64,000 nucleotides of DNA from Stentor roeselii (GCA_006503475.1 RSEH01000051.1:1-64000); one strand, 5' to 3'; positions 47,110 to 57,615 are shown, counted from the first letter of the stretch. Made by a program: numbers and translations. The notes: generated by a model not told the origin, from the letters alone.

Positions 47110-50100
47110 ATGTTTTTGTTTCTAAGTTTGATATTGAAGGCTGCCAATTGCTATGACTTAGATTCTATATTACTTGTTTATGGTCTCTTGACTCCATCTG
47201 GTTCTTTTGAGTATTTCGATCAATTTAATACTAGATTGAATATTTCAAAATCAACTTCGATTTCAGAATTCGATCAATTTTTTGGTATTCAGATGATTGT
47301 TGATATTACTTATGATCAAAACCTTTTTTACCTTCTTGACCAAGCAGCAGAAGTTTTAAATATATTCTATCTAACAGCTACAATCGAAAAGCAAAAATTA
47401 TTTTCAAGCTTCCGATTTCATGCCAAGCCCAGTATCGAGACTAAATCTCAAGCAATAACAGACCTAGTCACAACTCTGAACTGGTCTGAATTCAGTATAA
47501 TTTCTCATAATAATTACGAAAATATTGAATTATGCTATCTTCTAAAACAAAAAATCAATCATAAAATAAATTTAGAATTTTTCGTATCCTACTCGATACA
47601 AAAATATAAAAACTTTATCCAGACTCAAATAAAATCAAAATACATAAAATATCTTTTAGTGATAGAAAACGATTTACCAAATTTAAGGAATTTGATTTTC
47701 GCGCTTAAACTAAATAACTTTCCTAAATATGGAGAATATCTACTCTTCATTACAGATAACCCCTCAGTTATTGCTATTCCTGGTTCTTTAGTTTTTTCAT
47801 CAGCCTACTCGACAGAGTCAAACTACTTTTTTAATCAAACCTTCAACTCAATAATGAAAGTAATTCAAAAGCTCGAATTCGTAACTTATGAGGAAATGAA
47901 AAAGATTTGCCCAGATTTCCAATGCAATGATTTCTTCGAAATCATTAATTATAAAATTTCTGAACAAGTCATAGTCGGAAAATGGATTCAAAAGATTGAA
48001 ATGTTTGATAAAATCGTGTTTCCTGGAGAGAATTATGATAGTTTTTTACCTGATACCCCTGAAGAATTGGTTATTTCAAGACTTGATAGCACAGTCAATA
48101 GTTTAACCAGTTTATCAATGAGAGAAAATCTTTGGTTTAAAGGAGTTGAACATGCTGTGAACAGGTCTAACTTTTTCAGTGAAGTTCCTAAGGCTGTTTT
48201 AAAACTCAACTTATTACCTTGTGTTAAAAATTCGACAACCTGGCTTAATGACTGCATCGCGGAGAGTAGAAATGAAGTAGGCATTGCTTTTATTACAAGT
48301 ATCTGGATGATTGACAGTTCTGAAACTTATGAGGCCTTTGAAAACAACTCAATTTATATACCTCAAATATCACCTTTAAGTTTTACTATAAATTCTTCTG
48401 ATACTTTAAGTTATTTACGACTTGTTCATCCTGGGTTTGATGTTGGAGAGATTATTGAAAGCTTGTTATTACTTTTTATCTCATTTGAATGGAGAGATTT
48501 TATCTTTTTCACTACTGATGATTCGACAGATATGGCGATTTACTGGAAATACTTGGAAATAGTTAAAAATATGAACTTAAATATTGTGAACCCTGAACAT
48601 CTTCGGATTTTTCCTGCGAACTACACGAGGAATGACTATGAAAAATACAAAGATTTCTTTATTTATGCGAAAAAAAGCAAATGTCGAATTTTTCATTTAT
48701 TATCTTTAAAGAACGGTGATATTATTGAAGGACTTTATGATGTTGGAGTTAAGGAAGGAGATGGAGTTATTATGGGAAGTATTCATATTTACAAGTTTTT
48801 ACTTGAAGATATAGAAGAAAAGTATTTGATTAAGAGAAGGATCATGTTGAGGAATGCACTTTTAACTACTATTCCAGAGTTTAAAGGAGAATTTGGAGAA
48901 ATTATAAAAAAAGAACTTCAAATGAAATATGAAAATGTTAAGTTCATGTGTTTAACTTTTGATACTGTTTCTATTTTGAAAAGCGCTTTCATTTATATGC
49001 AAATTAAAGGTTTAGAAACTTCAGATATTATTTACATCATTTCTAATCAGAGAGTTTTGGGTTGTTCTGGTTTTATATATTTTCTTGGATCTATCAATCA
49101 TCGAGTAGCAGCGGAAGTTGGAATAGATCAACTTGTCTATGATAAAAAGTCTCAATCTCTTCAACTTAAAACTTCTATGATATTAAATCGATTTTCCACG
49201 AATGCCATCCTTGAAATACAAGAACCTGAATGGTATGGAACTTCAACTACCCCCAGTAATTACTTAGATATTAATGAATGTGGTTTTGATATCAGAGATT
49301 CTGTTTCTTCTAAGAAAGGAAGACTTATTTTAATACTTGTCAGTATTTTCGTGTTTGTTATCTGTGTAGTTACTTCTTATTTTTCAATCAAATTTTACTT
49401 CTATATCATCATTCCAGAAGAAAAGAAATTTGCAGGTAGTGTCAGTGATATATTGTTTTTACTGTTTCTTCCTGTTGAACTTGTACAAATTTTAAGCCTT
49501 GAGCCGACTGGAGGAATTTTTTTCAGTTTACTAAAAAATTCGATTTATTTATTTGGATGGGATCTTTTTAAGTATTTTGACATAAAGTTTAGCATGTACT
49601 GGACGATTTACACTGTGCTATTGTGTTACGCTTTAATAGTCTCTGTTACTTCTATCCTATTTTCTGTGTATTGGAAACATCTAGATGAATCAATAAATCG
49701 ATTTCATAGATTCATTATTTTTACTTCAGAGCATGTCTTACCAATCATTGTAAATCTTTTATTCATGCCTACAGTTTCAATGGTTTTAAACATTTTTGAG
49801 TGCACTGAAAGCACAGGAGATGAAATTACACAAATTTATTTTAATTGGGACTGTACTCAAAATTGTTTCATCGGAAAACATCTGGTTTTTTGTATTGTTG
49901 GAGGAATTATTCTTATTTTTTATGTTGGAACTTGTTGTTACCTGAGAATTTTCTGGGAACTTATTCAGTACTCGCTTCATTTTTGTACAAATCCTGTTTA
50001 TTTGGCTTCTTTGAATATTTTCCAAGTTGTTATTGTGATGGTTCATAAAAATTTAGATTATATTGATTCAGGGATTTCAGGATTTTTTATTTCAGGAATA

Positions 50101-50430
50101 ATTTTTTTGTTTACGATATGGACTTTCAAGTTACGCCCTTATAACTATAGTAGGATAAATGTTATGCAGATTTCGGTTTTGATTATTGCAGGAGAGATTT
50201 TGCTTTTGTCATCTTTTTATGTGTTCTACGAAGAAAGTATTTATGTTTATTTTGTGTTTTTTCCAGTGACTGGTTTGACTTTATTTATTTTGATGGGCTG
50301 GTTTAAAAAAAGTCCAGTTTTTTTTATTCCTGATAAGATGGAAGAAATTCCGAAATTGATTCAATTTCAATTCAGAAATAGCATCGATTTAGTCAATTTC
50401 ACAAATAATTTAGATAATATAAATAGCTAG
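47110..50430 (+). CDS. Large receptor-like protein: two ANF-type binding domains and about nine membrane spans
   Basis: This 1106-residue protein has a signal peptide (MFLFLSLILKAANC). The large extracellular part looks like two periplasmic-binding/ANF-receptor domains in tandem. Each has the domain's mid-region mark, LVTTLNWSEFSIISHNN (about residue 120) and LLFISFEWRDFIFFTTDDS (about residue 460). A juxtamembrane cysteine segment (NECGFDIRDS) leads to about nine hydrophobic spans from residue 735 to 1065, for example LILILVSIFVFVICVVTSYF, IVSVTSILFSVYW, HLVFCIVGGIILIFYVGT and FISGIIFLFTIWTF. A short cytosolic tail follows. It is not a standard class C GPCR, because the span number and Cys pattern differ. 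I infer a chemosensory or ligand-gated membrane receptor. A decayed copy lies upstream. Confidence 0.72.
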   Translation: MFLFLSLILKAANCYDLDSILLVYGLLTPSGSFEYFDQFNTRLNISKSTSISEFDQFFGIQMIVDITYDQNLFYLLDQAAEVLNIFYLTATIEKQKLFSSFRFHAKPSIETKSQAITDLVTTLNWSEFSIISHNNYENIELCYLLKQKINHKINLEFFVSYSIQKYKNFIQTQIKSKYIKYLLVIENDLPNLRNLIFALKLNNFPKYGEYLLFITDNPSVIAIPGSLVFSSAYSTESNYFFNQTFNSIMKVIQKLEFVTYEEMKKICPDFQCNDFFEIINYKISEQVIVGKWIQKIEMFDKIVFPGENYDSFLPDTPEELVISRLDSTVNSLTSLSMRENLWFKGVEHAVNRSNFFSEVPKAVLKLNLLPCVKNSTTWLNDCIAESRNEVGIAFITSIWMIDSSETYEAFENNSIYIPQISPLSFTINSSDTLSYLRLVHPGFDVGEIIESLLLLFISFEWRDFIFFTTDDSTDMAIYWKYLEIVKNMNLNIVNPEHLRIFPANYTRNDYEKYKDFFIYAKKSKCRIFHLLSLKNGDIIEGLYDVGVKEGDGVIMGSIHIYKFLLEDIEEKYLIKRRIMLRNALLTTIPEFKGEFGEIIKKELQMKYENVKFMCLTFDTVSILKSAFIYMQIKGLETSDIIYIISNQRVLGCSGFIYFLGSINHRVAAEVGIDQLVYDKKSQSLQLKTSMILNRFSTNAILEIQEPEWYGTSTTPSNYLDINECGFDIRDSVSSKKGRLILILVSIFVFVICVVTSYFSIKFYFYIIIPEEKKFAGSVSDILFLLFLPVELVQILSLEPTGGIFFSLLKNSIYLFGWDLFKYFDIKFSMYWTIYTVLLCYALIVSVTSILFSVYWKHLDESINRFHRFIIFTSEHVLPIIVNLLFMPTVSMVLNIFECTESTGDEITQIYFNWDCTQNCFIGKHLVFCIVGGIILIFYVGTCCYLRIFWELIQYSLHFCTNPVYLASLNIFQVVIVMVHKNLDYIDSGISGFFISGIIFLFTIWTFKLRPYNYSRINVMQISVLIIAGEILLLSSFYVFYEESIYVYFVFFPVTGLTLFILMGWFKKSPVFFIPDKMEEIPKLIQFQFRNSIDLVNFTNNLDNINS

Positions 50431-50823
50431 ATATAAAGAAATTTTCTTATTTGAATTCCATAAATAAAATACCAATCATGAATCATATATACTTTAATGT
50501 TCACTTATTTAACTAAATAAATAATTTTCGATATATTTCTAAGCATCTTAAAAATAAACAGATAGTAAAAAAAGATTGAAAATTTCTTCAGAAAAATATT
50601 CAAAAAATTCGAAATTCATTTGAATTTCTAACTAAAAACTCCCTGAATTTTATTATATTCAATCTTAATTCAAAGACCTGCACTGTTGAGTCAAATATGA
50701 TAAAAAATCTTCATAAAAAATAAATCCATCATATCATAAACTCCAAAACCCCCAGCTCTTACTCTCCCATTTAAATCAACTCATCCATCTCCTCATCTCT
50801 CACAAATAAACATAATCATATCC
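50431..50823. other. Intergenic AT-rich stretch
   Basis: About 390 bases with no convincing reading frame or RNA. The last 100 bases are A/C-rich on the plus strand and precede the RING gene start, so they likely contain its promoter and leader. Confidence 0.4.
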
Positions 50824-51885
50824 ATGGAGCGTAGTTTTGAATGTCCAGTTTGTTTCGAGCAGTTTTCATCATCAACAAAGCCACTGTTAATCCCCTGCGG
50901 CCATACAGCCTGTGAAAGTTGCATCCAGTCCTTGATCCGTTTAAAGGCATTAGAATGTCCAGTATGTCGATCTTTACACCACAACCTTCTAACCTCCTCC
51001 CTTTCCACAAACTTCGCCCTGATCCACTCAGAGTCCTCGAAGCCATCAATGACGCTTTTAGACCGTTTGCAAGACCTTCACAGTCAACAGTCGACTCTTT
51101 CCTCTCAAAAAGATCAACTTTTGACGAATTATCAGAAGTCAGAAAGTCTTTTACTGCAGTTTAAGTCAGAAATTCAGCAAAAGCAGGACTTTCTCATCAA
51201 TTTCATCACAACTGTCAGTAAATCTCTTGCAAGCCAAGTTGAATCGATGCAGGCACAGATTAGGTTAACTTATGAAAAGACTTTCGCGATTTTAGAGCAA
51301 AATTTGTTGGTTCGAGCTGATTTAATATCGACACTTGAGTCATTTTATTCAAAAAACGAAGAAATTTCGCCGGCTTCGAGATTGCAATTGGCGTCTCTGA
51401 CGTTTCCAGTGATTGATACCAGTTTTCCGAGGTTTATTTATAAAAGTTTGAGTGTGGATTTCAATGAGAAAGTTTTGAATTACTTTGGAACTATTGAAGA
51501 GGAAAAAGTGGTGAAAAGTAGTGAATCTATGGTGATGGATTTGGATATAGGAAAAAAAAGCGAAAAAATTGAAAAGATTGAAAAACATGAACAGGGACGA
51601 GGCAGGGGCCGTGGAAGAATGGACGTAGAACAACTAAAGCAGCCTCGACAGCCTAAACTCGAGCCAAACTTCTGGTCAGTTAAAAACCGATTCGGAAATT
51701 GGGAAAAGCTTCCAGTCTGGTTCGACCTTCAAATAAAATCAGCCGCTGAGAACAACCAAGAATTCATCAACATTACAAACCCAGCCGGAAAAGTTGAGTA
51801 TTTAGTAAACCTTCGCGAAAAAATCAGTTATCGACTACAGAAATCTGGACAACCTGGCAGAGGCAACCAAATCGCTTTGGGTTGA
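50824..51885 (+). CDS. RING-finger protein with coiled coil, RG-rich stretch and WWE-like end
   Basis: This 353-residue protein has an N-terminal C3HC4 RING (CPVCFEQF, CGHTACESC and CPVC; residues 7-46). A long coiled coil follows (about 80-180; LQDLHSQQSTLSSQKDQLL), and then an arginine-glycine patch (QGRGRGRGRMD). The C-terminal 70 residues read WSVKNRFGNWEKLPVWFDLQ and then INITNPAGKVEYLVNLREK. This resembles a WWE domain (ADP-ribose binding, in Deltex/RNF146-type ligases) in its Trp and Tyr-Leu-Val pattern, but that is tentative. The RING implies E3 ubiquitin ligase activity. It ends with TGA 30 bases before the Rb-family gene on the same strand. Confidence 0.78.
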   Translation: MERSFECPVCFEQFSSSTKPLLIPCGHTACESCIQSLIRLKALECPVCRSLHHNLLTSSLSTNFALIHSESSKPSMTLLDRLQDLHSQQSTLSSQKDQLLTNYQKSESLLLQFKSEIQQKQDFLINFITTVSKSLASQVESMQAQIRLTYEKTFAILEQNLLVRADLISTLESFYSKNEEISPASRLQLASLTFPVIDTSFPRFIYKSLSVDFNEKVLNYFGTIEEEKVVKSSESMVMDLDIGKKSEKIEKIEKHEQGRGRGRGRMDVEQLKQPRQPKLEPNFWSVKNRFGNWEKLPVWFDLQIKSAAENNQEFINITNPAGKVEYLVNLREKISYRLQKSGQPGRGNQIALG

Positions 51886-51915
51886 TTTTAATCTGGTTAA
51901 TTAGAGTTTTTTTAA

Positions 51916-54345
51916 ATGGCCATAAATAATACCGGGAAGATGGACCACCAAAAATTCCAGCTTTGGGAAGAACTCGAAGAACTCGGACTTGACGACTCAA
52001 CTCGCAGCTCCTCAGAAGTCTTGTATTTTAAAATAAAGTCAAATGAAGAAGAGAACAGCAAGGAAAAGGCTCTGGTGTTGATGAGATGCTGCAGTTTGGT
52101 CTTTTCACTCACTCAGCCCATGAAAACTGTTGAAGGACTTGAAACTCTTGGAGGACATGTCAATGTTTCTCATTTTCTTAAAAATTCCTCGAAGGACTTG
52201 AATGTTTATTTAACTCATTTAGAGAAAATTCAAGCTGTTCTTAGCCAGAGTCACTTTTTTTCTTTACAGGAACTGATAAGAAAAGTAGAAATTTCGAAGA
52301 TTTTGTTCATTAAGTTTAAAGAAACTTGGGAAAAAGTGCAGTTGAAGGGAAATAACACTTTTGTAAGTTCAATGATGCAAATGTTGTGGCTTGTTTTGAT
52401 AAATTTGAAGTTTTATTATAAAATCCATGAAATCGCTGAGATTGGTTATTTGATTATCTCAACTTTTGATGTTTTTCTTAGGAATGTTGATGAAAAAACT
52501 GTTGCTTTGGAACAGCCGTTTATGAATGAATTGTGTTCTTTTTTTAAAGCAAATCCTGAAATTGCTTCCACCTGGGTTCGTAAGATTGAAAAAGGTGTTC
52601 AAGAGTACATCGCGACTGGAGATATGTTTTCGAAGGACTTTCAAATTTCAGGGGTTTTTAAAGGATCGGTTTTGAATAGGAATGTGAATTTACTTAATGC
52701 TTTGTATCAGTCACAGATGGATAATAGCAATATTGATGAAAGAGATTTGATATTACTTAAGCAAAAGATTAGGACTCCACAGAAACCGAGGTTTTTAAGG
52801 CAGAATAAACCTAATGGGACTATTGGGAAAGTACTTAAGTGGGATGAAAACTTTGTTGGACCTAGTATTAATTCAAAGCTTCATGAAGCTAGTCAGACTC
52901 AAGCTTCGCCTTATATCCCTCCACCGACCCCGATGTCAATGGCAATGGAGCTTGACTCGTGGTTCAGTGATTTTTTTGACTGCAAAAGGGAAGACGAAGA
53001 CTTGAAAAACGTTTTGAGTCCTCACGTCCTGTCCGTCTTAATGACCAGAACCGAAAACTTCATGAGTGAAACAAAAACAGTCTTCGATCAGAGAGAAATC
53101 GGGACAAATTCCGCTCAAGGACTGAAATTCGTCAGCGAGAACTTTGAAGGAAAAGCTTTTGACGACTCTTGCGTACTTAACACGAGACTTGAACAGTTAA
53201 AAGTCTTTTTTTTTGTTGTCATCGGGAAGATCTTGAAGAAAGAACATGAAAAAGAAAATTGTGTTGAAAAACTCGCTTTAAATGAAGAGTTTGTTAGAGG
53301 AATTTTCGCTTGTTGTTTGGAAACTCTACTTTTTACCAAGAATATTCTGAAAATTAACTTTGAAGAGGTTTTAAGCATCTCTGGAACGAATTGTTTTGAG
53401 TTTTGGAAAGCGATTAACCCTTTTTTCCAGTTTGACTCGAATATTCCGCACTCGGTTAGAAGACATTTCAGAGAAATTGAAGTTAAAATTTTGTCTTGTC
53501 TTGCTTGGAAGGAAGGAAGTCGGGTAAACTCCTACATAAAAGAAATGAAATTTTCAAACCACGATCAAAACGAGTCAAGCGACACAAGTCTTTTCCTAAA
53601 GCGACTTCTCTCCCACTGCGCAAACCGTATCCTTGAGTTAACAAACGCGCTGAGTTTAAACGAGTCACTAAAAGAAGAGATCTGGTCAACATTCAAATAC
53701 GTCTTAAGTGAAAAAACAGAGATATTAATTAACCGTCATGCAGACTACCTGATCCTATGCACGATATTCGGTGTATGCAAAGTGAACAACCCAGTAGAAT
53801 TCCGAGTGATAATCGAAAAATACCGTCTTTTATACATGGAAGACACGAATTTCTTCAAAAAAGTTCAAATCCAAGCAGGTCTCTTCGACACAATAATAGT
53901 TTTTTACAACCAAATCTTCATCCAAGCGACAAAAGAGTTCATCACTCATCAAATCAAACAGTTCAAGCCTCGACTCGAAGTACTAAACCCTCCAAGTCCC
54001 CTTCGCGCAAGTATCCCCATTCAAATGACAAGTTACGTCGCAATACAAAACCTGATAAAGTCCCCATTGAAGTCCATTGTGAAGACTCCGAGATCTGAAG
54101 CGCTCTGGGCGACGAATGAGGCTTTTTCTCCTTTAAGAAAGCCGAATGAAATCCAGGCTATCAATTTTGATAGACCTATTTCGTTTAAACGACCGAAGAT
54201 CATTGAAGATATTTTAAATACCAAAGATGAGGGAATCGGACCCGCACCTGTTTTGAAGAAAGAGAAAACGGTTGAAGATGTTGCGATATGTTTGACTGGA
54301 AGCTTTAGGACCAAGGAGCAGGAAAAGAAGAGTGATTGTTTATAG
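51916..54345 (+). CDS. RB1: Retinoblastoma-family pocket protein
   Basis: This 809-residue protein has the Rb organisation: an N-terminal domain (residues 20-260), a cyclin-fold A box (about 310-510) and a B box (about 560-720). The B box has the clearest match to animal and plant Rb: HADYLILCTIFGVCKV, then YRLLYMEDTNFFKKVQIQ, then DTIIVFYNQIFIQATKEF. Rb binds E2F-type factors and LxCxE proteins to restrain S-phase genes and is switched by CDK phosphorylation. Several Ser/Thr-Pro sites lie in the C-terminal part (KSPLKSIVKTPRSEA, FSPLRKP). The start is the ATG at 51916, though a second Met (MDHQKF) nine codons later is possible. Rb is expected for a ciliate cell-cycle regulator. Confidence 0.88.
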   Translation: MAINNTGKMDHQKFQLWEELEELGLDDSTRSSSEVLYFKIKSNEEENSKEKALVLMRCCSLVFSLTQPMKTVEGLETLGGHVNVSHFLKNSSKDLNVYLTHLEKIQAVLSQSHFFSLQELIRKVEISKILFIKFKETWEKVQLKGNNTFVSSMMQMLWLVLINLKFYYKIHEIAEIGYLIISTFDVFLRNVDEKTVALEQPFMNELCSFFKANPEIASTWVRKIEKGVQEYIATGDMFSKDFQISGVFKGSVLNRNVNLLNALYQSQMDNSNIDERDLILLKQKIRTPQKPRFLRQNKPNGTIGKVLKWDENFVGPSINSKLHEASQTQASPYIPPPTPMSMAMELDSWFSDFFDCKREDEDLKNVLSPHVLSVLMTRTENFMSETKTVFDQREIGTNSAQGLKFVSENFEGKAFDDSCVLNTRLEQLKVFFFVVIGKILKKEHEKENCVEKLALNEEFVRGIFACCLETLLFTKNILKINFEEVLSISGTNCFEFWKAINPFFQFDSNIPHSVRRHFREIEVKILSCLAWKEGSRVNSYIKEMKFSNHDQNESSDTSLFLKRLLSHCANRILELTNALSLNESLKEEIWSTFKYVLSEKTEILINRHADYLILCTIFGVCKVNNPVEFRVIIEKYRLLYMEDTNFFKKVQIQAGLFDTIIVFYNQIFIQATKEFITHQIKQFKPRLEVLNPPSPLRASIPIQMTSYVAIQNLIKSPLKSIVKTPRSEALWATNEAFSPLRKPNEIQAINFDRPISFKRPKIIEDILNTKDEGIGPAPVLKKEKTVEDVAICLTGSFRTKEQEKKSDCL

Positions 54346-54365
54346 TTAGGAATAGTATTTAATGA

Positions 54366-55601
54366 CTACTCGAGTTCCTCAAATGTTTCTAATGAGTTGC
54401 TGTAGTCCCACCAGTAGCTTCTTAAGGTTTCTGTTGTGCAGTTGTAGTCGTGGCTTAGGACTTCCCAGACCTCTTGGAAATCGAACTCGTGATAAACTAA
54501 CAGCTCTTCTAATTCATTCATTTTCAGCTCGTTTAGGTCTTTTAGTACTCCCTGAGCTTTTTCTGCTTCGACTGTATTTCCGAAATGGTCGAAATTTCCA
54601 CTTTGATAAACGACTTTTCCAGGTTGCAGGTAAAAATCAACAAGTTCTGACTCTTGAATAGGTTTTTCAATCCTCGCCTCCCATTCATTAATTTCCTGAA
54701 CCCTTTCCTCTACATTTGAAACCAGTCCATTAATAACTTTTTTCCTTTCCTCTAAAATTTTAACCTTTTCATCTTGCCTCTCTTTTAAAATCTTTCTCAT
54801 TTTCTGTTCTTTCTGGTCAGCGAAAACTTTTTCATAAGCTCCAAACTCCTGAAGGCCTTTTTTGACTTCTTCTTCTTTTGCTTCAAAGAACTTTTTTCTT
54901 ACTTGCATTTCTGCTTCTTTTCCATGTTCAAGCCAAGCCTGACAAGCAAGTCTTTCAACATCGCTGATCATTTTTTCATCAAGAAAATTAAGTTTTTTCA
55001 AGTCAGCAGTGAAAGTTTTTCGATAATTAGAAATATTTTTAAGGCAAGGGTTTCCTTTGATAACAAGACATCTGAGTTCTGGCATTGATTTTAAAGTTTC
55101 AAGAAGAAATTCCGAGTCCTCGATGATATTTTCACGAAGATCAAGAGCTTTTATAGAAGGAGTTTGTTTTAGTCCTCTAAGTGAGAAGGAAAACTGGAGC
55201 TTGTTGTGGGAAAGGTCGAGGTCTTCAAGGACTTTTAACTCGGAGAGGTTTTCGATGACTGTGATTTGGTTGTGGGAAAGGTTTAAAGCTGTTAGTTCTT
55301 TGAGGTTGTCGAGATTTTCGATCTTTTTTATTGAGTTGTTTTGAAGGTAGAGGAAGCGAAGCTTGGATAGTGATGAAAGGTTGTTGATTTCTTCGATGTG
55401 GTTGTTTTCTAACCAGAGTGCACGCAGGTTTATGTAGTCTTCTAGGTTTCGGATGTCTGATAAACCCATGTAGTGAAGGTAGAGATGGGTGTTTAATTTT
55501 GGAGTTTCGTAGGCCTGGTTGTAAATGCAGAGACGCTTTAGGAAGTCTTTGGTTATTATTTTTTTACCTTCTTCGTCTTGATCTGCTGACGGACGGGACA
55601 T
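54366..55601 (-). CDS. DNAAF1: Dynein axonemal assembly factor 1 (DNAAF1/LRRC50)
   Basis: This 411-residue leucine-rich-repeat protein has the DNAAF1 N-terminus ITKDFLKRLCIYNQAY. Six SDS22-like LRRs follow (LYLHYMGLSDIRNLEDY, LRALWLENNHIEEINNL, LRFLYLQNNSIKKIENL, LTALNLSHNQITVIENL and onward). The LRR cap LVIKGNPCLKNISNYRKTF has the typical NYRKT motif. A long charged coiled coil and an acidic C-terminus follow. DNAAF1 works in the cytoplasm in pre-assembly of outer and inner dynein arms before transport into cilia. The animal protein has a longer tail, which is shorter here. It is convergent with the Rb-family gene, 20 bases away. Confidence 0.92.
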   Translation of the reverse strand: MSRPSADQDEEGKKIITKDFLKRLCIYNQAYETPKLNTHLYLHYMGLSDIRNLEDYINLRALWLENNHIEEINNLSSLSKLRFLYLQNNSIKKIENLDNLKELTALNLSHNQITVIENLSELKVLEDLDLSHNKLQFSFSLRGLKQTPSIKALDLRENIIEDSEFLLETLKSMPELRCLVIKGNPCLKNISNYRKTFTADLKKLNFLDEKMISDVERLACQAWLEHGKEAEMQVRKKFFEAKEEEVKKGLQEFGAYEKVFADQKEQKMRKILKERQDEKVKILEERKKVINGLVSNVEERVQEINEWEARIEKPIQESELVDFYLQPGKVVYQSGNFDHFGNTVEAEKAQGVLKDLNELKMNELEELLVYHEFDFQEVWEVLSHDYNCTTETLRSYWWDYSNSLETFEELE

Positions 55602-55687
55602 TTTAGTTTTATTTATGCGGTTGATAGATTAGTGAATAATTTTAGGGTTTTTAGGAGTATAGGGAAGAATGTTGTTTAGCCTGTCAA

Positions 55688-57439
55688 TTATTTACATTCA
55701 AATAAACTATTCTTAGTTGTCAGCAACTCTTCAAGAGGTGTCCGAACAATCCTTAAAAATTCTTTGTAAAAACACGAGTCTGGAACTAACTCATTAAAAT
55801 ACGCGAATTCAATAAAAGGAACCGGTTTCCTTTTCCTTCCAAAAATACTAGCAATAAATTCATTAGCAATAACCATACACTCATTATGAATCGGTGACTC
55901 ATTCGGAAGATTTTTTTCCATGCTATAAATTTCATCAGGCGTGATTTTAGAGTCACTTCTCGCATCATAAATAGCGAAAGAAAACATTTTCTGCGTCATT
56001 TCCGTCTGTTGCGCTTCAAAGATCATATTCAAGAACCTGGCTTTCGTGACATCAAAATTTTGAGGTCCCGCGAAATAATAATAAAACCTTTCACTGACAT
56101 AGTCACATTTAGCCCCCAAGAGTTTCGGCCAGTTCTCAATCATTGAAGGAATTGAAATAGTTTTGAAGTCCGGAGAAGACTTATCTCTTAAAAACTCGAA
56201 TTTTTTCAGTAGTTCCTCTGTTTGGGCGATGTGGAAAAGACCCATTGAAAGATCTAGTTCGAAGTAATAGTTGGACTTCGGGTCGTCTTCTGGTAAGCAA
56301 AGAACACCGTTGTCTACTTTTGACTGGAAAATTATTTCTTCGCTTTGACGACGTGATTTGACGACTGGAGTTAATACTTCTCTGTTGTTTTCTATGTCGA
56401 AGTTGCAGGTGTAGAAGAAAAAGTTTTGAAGAAGTTGAGGCTTTTTTTTGAATTTTATTCGTAAAAAATCGTCGAAGGATAAAGCTTCTGGCTTTTCTAA
56501 GGTGTTGGTTGGAAGCTTTTTGTTTTCACCTTCTTCTGGCGAGGAGTCTGAACTTGATAAACTTTGGATGCTTTGTTTTCGACCTTTGCGTGACTCGGAT
56601 CGCTTTGCTGGCAAAAGACCTTTTTTCTTTAATTCGAACATTTTCTTGATTTTGATGAGGTCAGAATCATAAATATTTTCCTTTCTGCTTTCAATAGCAT
56701 TATAAGTATCCTGATAACAAACAAATCGATCCTTATTAAAATCAAAGCAATCAAAGCACATCATATAATGTTTAACATCCCCAGCACAAATAAACCTATC
56801 CATCTCAACACAAAAATCTTCAAAATTCGCACTTTTGAAATCAAAATGCTTAGTCATGGCTTCAGCCATTTCACTCGGAAACTTCTTCTGCAAAAAGACT
56901 TTAAACAAGTAATTCGTAAGTCTACAGCTTTTAAGTGAACTGTTGGGCATTCCGCACATGGCCTGAAAAAGTTGAATCAGTTTAACCTTTGACCGATTCA
57001 AGACTTTTCGCTTTGGAATTATTACTTTTCGCTTCCGTGACCTTGGCCTGAATACTTTTTCCTTTTGGATGTTTAATGCTTGGTATTGCAAAATTGGAGT
57101 TTTTGGATAAGCTTCTAATTCGCATTGGTCTGAACCGATTGAGTTGGAAGCTCGTGATTTTGAACGGTATGTACCTGGGGATCTGTTGTTTGGAGCTGTT
57201 TTGCTCTCGTATCGACGGGATTGCTTTGAACTCGAAGATATGGAAATGTATTTGAAATAGTATTCTGAAGAACCTAGTGATGAATGGGCTATTATGTTTG
57301 AATCTGATGCTTTTTGGATAAAGTAATTGAAGATTTCAGGATGTTTGCGCAATTTTTGCAAAAACTCTTGAAATTCGACTACTTTTGTATCCGTTGAAAG
57401 GATAGTAGGAAGACGGTAAAAGTCTAAATGCTTTTGCAT
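55688..57439 (-). CDS. EF-hand-containing protein
   Basis: The frame extends upstream to 57529, but the ATG at 57439 (MQKHLDFYRLPTIL) is more natural, giving about 583 residues. At least one EF-hand-like loop is visible (FDFNKDRFVCYQDTYNAI, with Asp-Phe-Asn-Lys-Asp-Arg at loop positions), and a second, more degenerate one is DARSDSKITPDEIYSME. Between them lie a Ser-rich linker and helical segments such as PHFDFKSANFEDFC-like. This would be a Ca2+-binding protein of the calcineurin-B/PP2A-B''-like or axonemal type; the family is uncertain. No signal peptide or span is present once the later start is used. Confidence 0.65.
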   Translation of the reverse strand: MQKHLDFYRLPTILSTDTKVVEFQEFLQKLRKHPEIFNYFIQKASDSNIIAHSSLGSSEYYFKYISISSSSKQSRRYESKTAPNNRSPGTYRSKSRASNSIGSDQCELEAYPKTPILQYQALNIQKEKVFRPRSRKRKVIIPKRKVLNRSKVKLIQLFQAMCGMPNSSLKSCRLTNYLFKVFLQKKFPSEMAEAMTKHFDFKSANFEDFCVEMDRFICAGDVKHYMMCFDCFDFNKDRFVCYQDTYNAIESRKENIYDSDLIKIKKMFELKKKGLLPAKRSESRKGRKQSIQSLSSSDSSPEEGENKKLPTNTLEKPEALSFDDFLRIKFKKKPQLLQNFFFYTCNFDIENNREVLTPVVKSRRQSEEIIFQSKVDNGVLCLPEDDPKSNYYFELDLSMGLFHIAQTEELLKKFEFLRDKSSPDFKTISIPSMIENWPKLLGAKCDYVSERFYYYFAGPQNFDVTKARFLNMIFEAQQTEMTQKMFSFAIYDARSDSKITPDEIYSMEKNLPNESPIHNECMVIANEFIASIFGRKRKPVPFIEFAYFNELVPDSCFYKEFLRIVRTPLEELLTTKNSLFECK

Positions 57440-57615
57440 TTTTTTAAGAATAACAATTATGAAACTAAATAAAGTCTGATAATCATGATTAGAAGGATAA
57501 ATAATAGACCTAATCCTAATAGCATTCAATCAAAAATCTTCAAATAATATAAATAATACTAAAACCTCTCATTATCCTCAAAAATAATAAATATAAACCC
57601 TAACAACAATCCTTA

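Noticed and set aside
55680-55700. 15-base intron GTAAATAATTGACAG at the end of the EF-hand gene
   Set aside because: It has T rather than A at position 10, and splicing only shortens the end by a residue. Not supported by the pattern of the other introns.
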